Of a DNA stretch of 64,000 nt, positions 16,124-24,519 are shown one piece after another. Positions within the stretch are counted from its first letter, which is position 1; every line of letters begins with the position of its first letter. Origin of the DNA: JAAUTT01 sp963846585 (GTDB lineage: Bacteria > Bacteroidota > Bacteroidia > Bacteroidales > JAAUTT01); assembly GCA_963846585.1 (NCBI GenBank), contig CAWJWO010000019.1, positions 124,001 to 188,000 on the forward strand, given 5' to 3'. Made by a program: the position numbers and the translations under genes. The notes under the pieces were generated by a model. That model did not search any database. It was not told the origin of the DNA and worked only from the letters and a program-made list of their open reading frames with translations.

Positions 16124-17371
16124 TTATTGCATTAAATAATTAAGTTCGTTGGTAAGCTGCAAATCTTTAACTTGTGAATGCGTTAAATTCCTGTTAATGG
16201 TGATATAGTTTTTTGCTGCATTAATAAATTCTATAATGGGGATATTGCCAAAGTCTAATTGTGTTTTAGCCATAACTATCAATTCTTCCGCCAATTTAAG
16301 CTGAGCTTTTAATTGTTCTATAATCACTTTATTATCTGACAATTCCTTATTTATTTGGATAACTTGCTGATTATATATGTTTTTAAAAAATAATTCATAA
16401 TTTGCCCTTGTATTTTCTGATATTGCCAGTTTCTGGTAATCTAACTTTCGCTGATGCCCGTCATATAAAGGTATACTTAAATTTAATCCTGCACTTAGAC
16501 CATAATGTTGATAAAAATTATAGGGTGTTGAGCTTAAAAATCCGATATCAGCCGTCCAGCTTAATTTTGGATGATACCTTATATCTACAGAGTTTTTATC
16601 ATTCAATATTTTTAAACTGTCAAGTTTATATTTTATGAACAATGGGGAAGAGTTTATATCTGCCTGGTTTTTTTTAGGCACTTCAGGCATAATAAAACCT
16701 GCCTGAACAGTTTCGTTAATTCCGCATAGCTGGTTAATTAAATGATTATCACTTATTAATTGTGCGTTTAATTGATTAACCAATATTTCCTGGCTTTGAG
16801 TTTCGATAAGGAAAGATATGTAATCGGTTTGTTTGTAGATGCCTTTATCAGCAAAAGTTTTTAAAATTTCTTTTTCCGCATTCATGAATTTAAGAAATTC
16901 CTGATTAAATGAAACTTCGCTAAAATCAGAGTATAACGTCAGGTATTGGTTTGTGATTATCCGTATTAAATCGTTAACTGAAATTTTCTGTGTATTTGTT
17001 ATAGATTGTTTCTGTAGTTGTATGGCAGAATATTTATTTGCCAATGTGTTAGAGTTAAAAATATACTGCTGTACGCCAATGGTAGCTGAATAAGCACCTC
17101 CATTTGAGATTGCTTCATCGTAGCCATTATTGCCATTATTGAAAATTGGAGCATAATATATTGATAAATTGGTATTAACCTGTGGTTTCTGTGAAGCTTT
17201 TACCATAAGGCTATCCAAATTAGCTGTACTGATCTGGTTTTGATAATCTTTTAATAATGGGCTGTTTTTAAGGCCATTGTCAAGATAATAGTCAAGGGAT
17301 TGTGAATAGGACTTACATAAGGCCATTAAAATCAATGATATATAAGTGATTATCTTTTGCATTAAATTCAC
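16124..17371 (-). CDS. TolC-family outer-membrane efflux protein
   Basis: First gene of the efflux operon; 415 residues with a signal peptide (residues 1-23, ending SYSQS). Two related halves of alternating coiled-coil and barrel strands are expected for the family. Visible signatures include the GLSAGLNLSIPLYDGHQRKLDYQ segment near residue 290, as in the OEP family, and long amphipathic helices after it. Its stop lies one base before the adaptor start. It would form the exit duct of the pump. Confidence 0.88.
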   Translation of the reverse strand: MNLMQKIITYISLILMALCKSYSQSLDYYLDNGLKNSPLLKDYQNQISTANLDSLMVKASQKPQVNTNLSIYYAPIFNNGNNGYDEAISNGGAYSATIGVQQYIFNSNTLANKYSAIQLQKQSITNTQKISVNDLIRIITNQYLTLYSDFSEVSFNQEFLKFMNAEKEILKTFADKGIYKQTDYISFLIETQSQEILVNQLNAQLISDNHLINQLCGINETVQAGFIMPEVPKKNQADINSSPLFIKYKLDSLKILNDKNSVDIRYHPKLSWTADIGFLSSTPYNFYQHYGLSAGLNLSIPLYDGHQRKLDYQKLAISENTRANYELFFKNIYNQQVIQINKELSDNKVIIEQLKAQLKLAEELIVMAKTQLDFGNIPIIEFINAAKNYITINRNLTHSQVKDLQLTNELNYLMQ

Positions 17372-17506
17372 AGTAATATTATTTTGCTAATATAATATTC
17401 TTTCAGAGATTCTGGAGGAAGAATATTATTTTATTATATGGAGTTTTTAATTTATAAAATTATAAAGGATTAGCATTTTTTTCAACTTTCAATGCTGGGA
17501 TTGAAA

Positions 17507-18249
17507 TTATATTGTCCACAATAATCCAAAATAGGAACTTGCATGCCAATTATTTATAATACTATGACCCAATGAAAAGATAATATGAAATTTTTCGGTT
17601 AAATTGATAAATCCACCTATATTAAATGCAATTGCAGGTTTATTTTCTGTCGATTCTGATGAATGATAATATAGTTCTCCGCCAAGAGTAATTTTTTTGT
17701 AAAATCATATTGTATTTCCCATCCGGTAAAAATCCAGTTTCGATTATCTTTTCCAGGATTGATCCAATAACCAGTACCACCGTATGTTGTTAATTTTTCC
17801 CAGGATTTTTGGACCCAAATGGGTAAATAAATCTGAGGTTTTCCATTACTGAAGTTATTATTATTAATTGTTGGGATTTCAAGAATTGGAAAAGTGCCAA
17901 TTTGAGGGAATATTTTTGTTTCATTTATAAAACGGTATTTAATACCGAATTCAGAATAACCGTATCCAAAATTTGTCCTGTGATTGAGAGCATATTCATA
18001 GTTTAAAGGTAATATCATATGTAGTTGTACGTTATGAATTATCCCGTTATTAACCTCCAGGTGGGGGCATGTGCCGGTCCATAATTCGGATTGATAGGTG
18101 TTTATCGAGGCAATATAATATTCCCAATGTTGGTATTCAACGGGTTCAGGGTCATCTTTCAGAAATGGCGGACCGGCATAATTTTTTTGTATGATAAATA
18201 AGGTTAAGAACCCTGATAATACAGCATATTTTAAATTTGATTTAAGCAT
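17507..18249 (-). pseudogene. secreted protein of unknown function, frameshifted
   Basis: The intact part (residues 1 to about 187) starts with a signal peptide ending NYAGPP and has aromatic, beta-strand-like sequence (GYGYSEFGIKYRF; WIFTGWEIQYDF), suggesting an outer-membrane barrel. At a 7-base A run (plus-strand T run 17692-17698) the frame breaks. The continuation is in the next frame and reads KKITLGGELYYHSSESTENK, then ends WHASSYFGLLWTI with a stop at 17507-17509. One extra A would restore a protein of about 247 residues. Sequencing loss, mutation or slippage on A7 are all possible. Confidence 0.7.
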
Positions 18250-18407
18250 AATTTTAATAAATCATTAATAATTAACATATATAAATATTTAATGTTTTAT
18301 GCAAAAAGCAATTTGGAAATTTGTTAGGTATTTATATGATATCAAACATTTATATCTGAAATACGTATAATATTTTTAAAGGACTTGATTCTTTAAAAAA
18401 TCATTAT

Positions 18408-18797
18408 ATGGAAAATTTATTACTTTATCCGGATTCAGTTTCTAAAGCACCTGTTATTGATTTTAAGGTTTCAGGGGAATTGTCAATCACAGGTCGTTCC
18501 ATAACTGAAAATATTGCAGAATATTTCAAGCCGGTTTTAGCCTGGATTGGTGGATTAATGGACGCTCCACCTGCAAAAATTATGTTAACCATCAAACTTG
18601 AATATTTTAATTCCAAATCAAGCAGGATTATACTGCAAATTTTAAAAATGCTGGAACAACTTTACATTCAGGATAAATCAAATGTTCAGGTTAATTGGTT
18701 ATATGAAGAGGATGACATAAATGTATATGAGTCAGGGAACGATTACAAAAGTATTGTTTCTATGCCTTTTAAGCTTTGTTCTTTGGATAAAGCTTAA
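18408..18797 (+). CDS. SiaC-family regulatory phosphoprotein (DUF1987)
   Basis: A 129-residue protein matching the SiaC/DUF1987 pattern: the ISGRSITEN-like motif as SITGRSITENIAEYFKPV (about residues 26-43), the KLEYFNSKSSRIILQIL segment, and VNWLYEEDDINVYESGNDY near the C-terminus. In Pseudomonas, SiaC is phosphorylated and controls a diguanylate cyclase; in Bacteroidetes such proteins are often encoded near SpoIIE phosphatases. No kinase or phosphatase partner is adjacent here, so its partner is unknown. Confidence 0.85.
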   Translation: MENLLLYPDSVSKAPVIDFKVSGELSITGRSITENIAEYFKPVLAWIGGLMDAPPAKIMLTIKLEYFNSKSSRIILQILKMLEQLYIQDKSNVQVNWLYEEDDINVYESGNDYKSIVSMPFKLCSLDKA

Positions 18798-18810
18798 ATA
18801 ATAAAATTAA

Positions 18811-18944
18811 CTTTACCACAAAGGTGCACTAAGTCAATCACTAAGGTACACAAAGGATAATTCACAATATTCTTAATTTCATCATTTAAAAGGATTTGTT
18901 CCTTTGAGTTACTTTGTGTAAACCTTTTTGTTCATTGTGGTTTA
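18811..18944. repeat. imperfect long inverted repeat (REP/MITE-like)
   Basis: Left arm 18811-18857 and right arm 18900-18944 are degenerate reverse complements built on ACCACAAAGG, ACTAAG and ACACAAAGGA words, around an AT-rich 42-base centre. It could fold as a long hairpin. It sits between siaC (+) and a cytochrome gene (-), so it may also act as a bidirectional terminator. Confidence 0.6.
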
Positions 18945-19003
18945 AATTTTCAACTCCTAATACATATAAATAAATAATAAAGTAACATATCACAATATAG
19001 CCA

Positions 19004-19423
19004 TCATTTCACTATTGATCGGAGATATTCAACAACTGCCCTGGCTTGTGCCTGAGTAAAACCAGGATTAGTCATTGGCAGATTATTGTATTTTTTAAGC
19101 AAATCTTTTATAATGGCATCTTCTTTCTGCATTTGCGCGGAATTGAGAAGTAAATTCATTATATATTCCGGTGTCCGGATAGTGGTAATATTCCTGAGGG
19201 GCGGGCCTAATTTTTTCTGGTCCAGGTCATGACAAACAGTACATTTACTCATAAATAATGCCTTACCGTCAGCAGCCATCTTATTATTCAACGGGCCCAA
19301 TTCCAGGGTTTTTACAGGGCCAATACCCTTATCCTTTATTTGTTGCGCTATAACTTTACTACCCATACTTAAAAATGCAATAATGAATATTGGTAAAATT
19401 GTATACAAAAATTCTTTTCTCAT
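19004..19423 (-). CDS. secreted mono-haem cytochrome c
   Basis: A 139-residue protein with a signal peptide (residues 1-26, ending VIAQQ), one haem attachment motif CTVCH near residue 61, and a downstream NLPMTNPGFTQAQARAVVEYL segment supplying the probable axial Met and the closing helix of class I cytochromes. It would carry electrons in the periplasm or be membrane-associated. It lies downstream of and co-directional with a larger CxxCH-bearing outer-membrane-like protein, but an inverted repeat lies between them. Confidence 0.9.
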   Translation of the reverse strand: MRKEFLYTILPIFIIAFLSMGSKVIAQQIKDKGIGPVKTLELGPLNNKMAADGKALFMSKCTVCHDLDQKKLGPPLRNITTIRTPEYIMNLLLNSAQMQKEDAIIKDLLKKYNNLPMTNPGFTQAQARAVVEYLRSIVK

Positions 19424-19534
19424 AATAAAATAATTAAAAACATTAAAGTTAATAAATATATCAATTAAGATTAGTGTCTATCTTTAAAGTAAATTGTTTG
19501 CATCATAAAGTTCTTAGGCGAGCGTAACGAAGAA

Positions 19535-19578
19535 TTTTCCATGATACCTTTAAAATTAATTATTTTTATCATGGGAAA
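19535..19578. terminator. inverted repeat between the two cytochrome genes
   Basis: TTTCCATGATA (about 19536-19546) and its near reverse complement TATCATGGGAAA (19567-19578) flank a 20-base AT-rich loop. It lies 63 bases beyond the end of the 19641-20999 gene on the minus strand, with T/A runs nearby. A terminator or attenuator is plausible; the loop is large, so confidence is modest. Confidence 0.4.
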
Positions 19579-19640
19579 TCGACAAGTCCTTTAAAATCAA
19601 TTATGACCTTGTCAATACGGACTTTATGGGCAAACACGAT

Positions 19641-20999
19641 TTAGAAATTGAGCCATGCTAAAATATATATAGTATTATTGTTTGAGGCATTTCTTCCAGG
19701 CATATAATTTTGAGTACTGCCATTGAATTTATTATAAAGGACATATTGAACAGAGAACTTCGTATTTAACTGTGGTAAAAATTCCAGTTGAAAAATATAT
19801 CCATTGCTGTTTGGTAAGTTTGTCACACTGCCAATATTGATATCAGAAGCACCTGTTTTGTTAAAATAAGCAATAGTTGCTCCAATGCCTTTTTTTAAAT
19901 AAATGTTGCCATCAATTTTAAAAGAATTTAAATTCATTGATATATGTTGATTAGTAGCTGTATCCCTATTTTCAATTTCATGAATAAGGGAAGAATGCAA
20001 TGTCAAGGCTCCAAAAGATGCCATTTGTCCATACTGTAAATCAAAGCCTACATCTGTAAAATTATCCATTAAGCCGGATATGCCACTCTGGAAATGTTGT
20101 GATGAAATACCAAAAGTCCCGATTTCAATTGAACCCGGGCCCCAGTCATGTTGCAAAGCCAATCTCCAATATGGAGCAATACCCTTAATTACATAACTAT
20201 TAGTTGAATCTGCCGGATTGTCTGCCCCTTGCTGAGCCGACCTGTAAAATGAAATTTCTCCGTAAATTAAATTATTCCACATACCGTAGGCCCCCAGACC
20301 GGCAACCTGTTGGCCAAGGCTTTCTATAATAGTTGATTTGGCAGGAGTTGGCATTGCATCCGATGAAGCATATGGAAAACTCCATGCAGGGGTTGTTTGC
20401 CAAAGATCCTGGACGGTAGGGTTATTATTCAGTGTTAGTCCATAAACCAATGATTTTGAACCGATCATGGCCTGGTTTGAATAACGGATATCAGTATTAT
20501 CCATAGCAATACTTTGTCCGTCATATGTCATTTGAATAAAAGTACCAATGTGTGGTGTTATTTCGCCGGCATAGAACAAACTTAGCTGCTGTGGAAAGGC
20601 AACGCTATTATTCTGCTGACCGGTAATATCCTTAGCAATATGAGTAAAAGACGATTGCAGCATAACTGACAATGGTAAATTGTTCAGTAATTTTAATCTA
20701 ACTATTTGATCACTGTCCTCCTTGGCATCGATAGTTGACATACCCGTCAAAGTATATCCGTTTAATTTAAATTGCCTGCCAAACGGTGTAAGTTCAGGAA
20801 ATGAATAATGACATGCAGCACATGACATACCTGTTTGTCTTGCATAACTGGGCAAAGCATTTACCGGTACTGTACTTAAAAAAATAAACAAAATTCCTGT
20901 AAATATGCTGAGATAAATTCTGAATGCATAACAATTAAAGGAATATATGTTTTTAAATTCTGATCCGGGATATTGTCCTTTGCTATAGAACTGTTTCAT
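19641..20999 (-). CDS. outer-membrane barrel-like protein with N-terminal haem c motif
   Basis: A 452-residue protein with a hydrophobic signal (about residues 27-48), then a CAACH haem-binding motif in TGMSCAACHYSFPELTPFG (about 55-73), then a long beta-rich region with alternating aromatic residues ending YILAWLNF, as in outer-membrane barrels. The combination suggests a porin-like protein carrying a haem at its periplasmic end. With the cytochrome at 19004 it could move electrons across the outer membrane; that is inference. A GTG/ATG start nearer the signal is possible (M at about residue 56 is too late). Confidence 0.75.
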   Translation of the reverse strand: MKQFYSKGQYPGSEFKNIYSFNCYAFRIYLSIFTGILFIFLSTVPVNALPSYARQTGMSCAACHYSFPELTPFGRQFKLNGYTLTGMSTIDAKEDSDQIVRLKLLNNLPLSVMLQSSFTHIAKDITGQQNNSVAFPQQLSLFYAGEITPHIGTFIQMTYDGQSIAMDNTDIRYSNQAMIGSKSLVYGLTLNNNPTVQDLWQTTPAWSFPYASSDAMPTPAKSTIIESLGQQVAGLGAYGMWNNLIYGEISFYRSAQQGADNPADSTNSYVIKGIAPYWRLALQHDWGPGSIEIGTFGISSQHFQSGISGLMDNFTDVGFDLQYGQMASFGALTLHSSLIHEIENRDTATNQHISMNLNSFKIDGNIYLKKGIGATIAYFNKTGASDINIGSVTNLPNSNGYIFQLEFLPQLNTKFSVQYVLYNKFNGSTQNYMPGRNASNNNTIYILAWLNF

Positions 21000-21031
21000 A
21001 GTGTAGTGTTTAAATTTAGGTCACTGTTGAG

Positions 21032-21039
21032 CAAATATA
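21032..21039 (-). promoter_or_regulatory. candidate -7 element upstream of the haem-barrel gene
   Basis: On the minus strand TATATTTG matches the Bacteroidetes -7 consensus TAnnTTTG and lies 33 bases before the ATG of the 19641-20999 gene. No convincing TTTG -33 element is seen at the usual distance, so this is a half-supported call. Confidence 0.4.
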
Positions 21040-21168
21040 ACAATATATTCGGATAATCGGATAATAATTTATGAAATCAAAATATCCTTTAATCTTTTAC
21101 TTTATCAGAAAAGCATTATTAACATTCGGATGTGTTGGTTATATTAATTTTTGATTAATACGTTTATA

Positions 21169-23549
21169 TCAAATAATGACTTTCGGAATTGTAAAAGTGA
21201 AACTGGAACCTTGATCCTGTTTATTTTCAACCCATATCCTGCCACCATGAAGTTCTACAAATTCTTTACATAACTTAAGACCAAACCCCGAGCCTTTTTC
21301 ATTCATTAACCCTGGCATAGATACATTCTCATTTAAATTGAAAAGCTTTTTTACCAAATTACCAGGAACACCGTTACCTGAATCACTAACAATTATTGTA
21401 TGAAAAGCTTCATTTTCAATACATTTAATGCTAATAGTCCCGTTTACAGGAGTATATTTTATCGCGTTAGACATTAAGTTTCTGATAACGCAATTAAATA
21501 AATCTTCATCTGCATTTATAATCGTCCCTTCAGGAATATTCAACTCCAACGAAATGTTTTTATATTGCATTATAGTTTCATACATACGGATATTTGCTAA
21601 TATTGCCGGGCCCAGGTCGATATTTATTTTTTTTGCATATATCCTGTTTAATTTTGAACGCGACCAATGAAGCAGATTATCCATCAGGTGGAAAGCATTC
21701 TTTGAAGATTCGTCCAAAGCTGCCAGGCTTTTTTGTATTTGATCCGGCGACATGGAGTCGTATTTTTTTGATAAAACTTCTGCCAGATTTTGAAACCAGT
21801 AAAGAGGATTTCTAAGTTCATGAGCAATAATTGAAAATAATTTGTCTTTTTCATCATTGGCAAGATTTAACTCTTTATTTAGCTTTTCAAGTGCAACATT
21901 CTGTTTGATAATTTTACTGTTTAAAACCTCTAACCTTTTGTTGGCCTTTGATTTACTGTAAAATCGATTGTAGATGTACAAACAAAACAAAATACTTGAA
22001 AAAAGTAATGCTATAATTAACCATAAAAAAGTTGATTTTCTTTTTATAGTCATTTCTTTGAGTTCATTCTCCTTTCGTAAATCCTGGTTATCCTTTTCTT
22101 TTCTTTCAGTATTATATGTGATTTGTAAAATTGCTAACTGACGATGGTTTTCAACATTCAAAAGCTTTTTTTCTGTTGTCAGAAGCAATTCATTATATTT
22201 TAATGCATTTTGATAATCTCTTATTGAATTATAACATTCATATAATCCCTCATAATTATCGCATAATAATTCATCGAAATTAAGATTTTGCAGACTTCTT
22301 AAACTTATTTTATAATATTTGAGTGCTTTTTCAACTGATAAATTCTTTTTGTATATATCTCCCAACCCGATACTGGATTCTGCAATCCCAAGTTTATATC
22401 CTGCTTTTTCAGAAATTTCAAATGCTTGTAATTGTGTTTGCTCAGATTTTACTGTATCATTTTGTTTAAAATACGCTTTCCCCAGATTTGATAAAGCTTT
22501 TACCAGACCTTTTATATAACCTGTCTTTTTGCATATGGCAATTGACTGATTAAAATATACGCAGGCACTATCAATTTTATTTAGTTCCAGGTAAGCTTTT
22601 CCTATATTATTAAATGATTTTGCCATACCTTCAGGATTATCCATAAAATTTCTCAAATGCATAGCTTTTCTGTGGTACTCAAGCGATTTTTCAAACTGAT
22701 TTGTCTGCAGGTACAATCCTCCCAAATAGTTACAAACCTCTGCTGCCAGTAATTTGTCATTTATTTTCTCACTAATATCATAAGCTTCCTGATAACATTG
22801 AAATGCTGATATTATATTACCCTCTCCTATGTAATATTTACCTTCAGTATTTAAAATAAATGCTGCCTGATTATAATCGTTAATAGACCTTGAAATTATT
22901 AATGAATGCTTGAAATAAGGTAATGCCTCCTTAAAATTACCATTAACCATATAATATTTACCCATGTAAGTAAGTGCCGAGGATGTCAATTGTTTAATAT
23001 TATTATTTTCATCCGAAAATAATTTATTATTAAAGCCGGATGGAACTCGCATGTGATTATTTTCATACTCGTTTGTGTTTTGAGTTAACATGCTCGTTTC
23101 AGAATATGATAATACCTTTTTGAAATAATTTTCAGATGTATCATATTTACCCCAATTATAGAATATCTTTCCTATTTCAAAATTAAGCCTGTATGCCTCT
23201 AACGGAAAATTATCCCTTTGAGCCATTTTTAAAGCTTGCAGGTACATTTCAAGTGCTTGTTGGGTATTCCCCTTTATATAAGTTATGTTACCCGACAATA
23301 TAATTGATTGTAAAATGAATTTTTTATTTCCTGCTGCTCTTGAAAGTTCCTTTGCTTCATTAGCTTTCTTAAAAGAAGAATCGGAAGATTGGCTAAGAAA
23401 TGATGTTGAATTATCAAGCAAACTTTTAATTTGCAAATTTCTATTAATTAACAGCTTTCGGGTTTGTTTTTGGTTATGAAGAAAGAAATAAGTACAAGTA
23501 CAAACAGTATTGAAAATATAACGTAAACAAGTAATTTTTTTATTTTCAT
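21169..23549 (-). CDS. TPR-domain sensor histidine kinase (N-terminus frameshifted)
   Basis: The main frame (21169-23436) encodes TPR repeats over roughly residues 35-390, a coiled region, one membrane helix (FLWLIIALLFSSILFCLYIY), a dimerisation H-box FSIIAHELRNPLYW, and an HATPase_c domain with NAIKYT, DSGNGVPG and GSGFGLKLCKEF. Upstream, an ATG at 23549-23547 directly after the regulator's stop (TAAATG) encodes a membrane anchor, MKIKKLLVYVIFSILFVLVL, in another frame. The two frames meet near 23480-23490 and one added base joins them. So the kinase is probably anchored at both ends of the TPR sensor domain. Partner is the regulator just upstream. Confidence 0.85.
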
Positions 23550-24198
23550 TTATTGAATTATCCCGGATTGAACAGCATAACGTGTAAGGTCCGAATTTAC
23601 AGACATTTTCATTTTCTTTAATATATTGCTCCGGTGATTACTTAATGTATTTATACTAATATCCAGTTTTTCAGCAATCTCTGTTTTCCGCATTCCTTCA
23701 GCAGCAGGCAAAAAATTTGAAATTCACGGTCAGTAAGTAAATTATGTGATGAAATTGCATATTTCTGAGAATCAGAAATATAATCGGATAATATTTCTGC
23801 CTGTTGCGGAGATATATATTTACGCCATTTACAACTATCCTCAAGATATCAATAATTTGGGCAGGTTTAGTTTCTTTGTTTATAAATGCCGAGGCCCCGT
23901 TGCTTAACATTCTTACGGCATAAATTTCATTTATACTCATAGAAAAAATAATTACATGAAGTAAAGGCCATTTTGATTTTATTTCTTTTAAAACATCCAG
24001 GGCATCTCTGCCGGGCATGGAGATATCCAAGATAACCATGTCATATGAATATTCCTGTAATTTATCAAGAAGCTCCTGCCCGTTTCTCGCTTCATCAACA
24101 ATTCTCAAATCATTTGTTTCGTCAAGTATAAATTGTAACCCTGTTCTAACAACTGCATGGTCATCAGCAATAATGAGTTTATATGGTTCCTGTTTCAT
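23550..24198 (-). pseudogene. NarL/FixJ-type response regulator, two apparent frameshifts
   Basis: The receiver domain is intact: IIADDHAVVRTG at the N-terminus, the phospho-acceptor Asp in MVILDISMPG (about residue 57) and the Lys in INKETKP. Near 23826 the frame breaks; one added A gives NGVKYISPQQAEILSDYISD. Near 23703 it breaks again; one added base gives LLTDREFQIFCLLAEGMRK, then the LuxR helix-turn-helix TEIAEKLDISINTLSNHRSN, ending QSGIIQ. The repaired product would be about 216 residues, normal for the family. Its stop abuts the ATG of the TPR kinase. Decay or consensus error cannot be separated here. Confidence 0.85.
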
Positions 24199-24484
24199 CG
24201 TTAATTATTGAAATATAAAGATATTTTTACCATTTTATCTGAATATTATATGAATATTAAGTTAATGTTAAATAAATCTTTTAAAAAGGTTGTGATATTA
24301 ATTAATTCTTATTTTTTCAATAACCGGAGTGTGTTAATGTAACATAATATATATTCCATCAACAATATAAGACGACGTAGTAATAATTACTATAGAATTT
24401 ATGAAATTATGACTATTGACCGGGAGATTTCGTCCGGCTAATTTTACCTCATGATATCTATATATTAGTTTATCATTGACGCAT

Positions 24485-24500
24485 ATTAGATATATCTAAT
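24485..24500. promoter_or_regulatory. perfect 16-bp palindrome upstream of the first TonB receptor
   Basis: ATTAGATATATCTAAT is its own reverse complement and ends 19 bases before the ATG at 24520. The position and symmetry suit a dimeric regulator, and a LuxR-type regulator gene is divergent next door, so an operator is plausible. The rest of the 321-base spacer (24199-24519) is AT-rich and shows nothing else I recognise. Confidence 0.45.
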
Positions 24501-24519
24501 TATCAACTTTTTAATTTAT

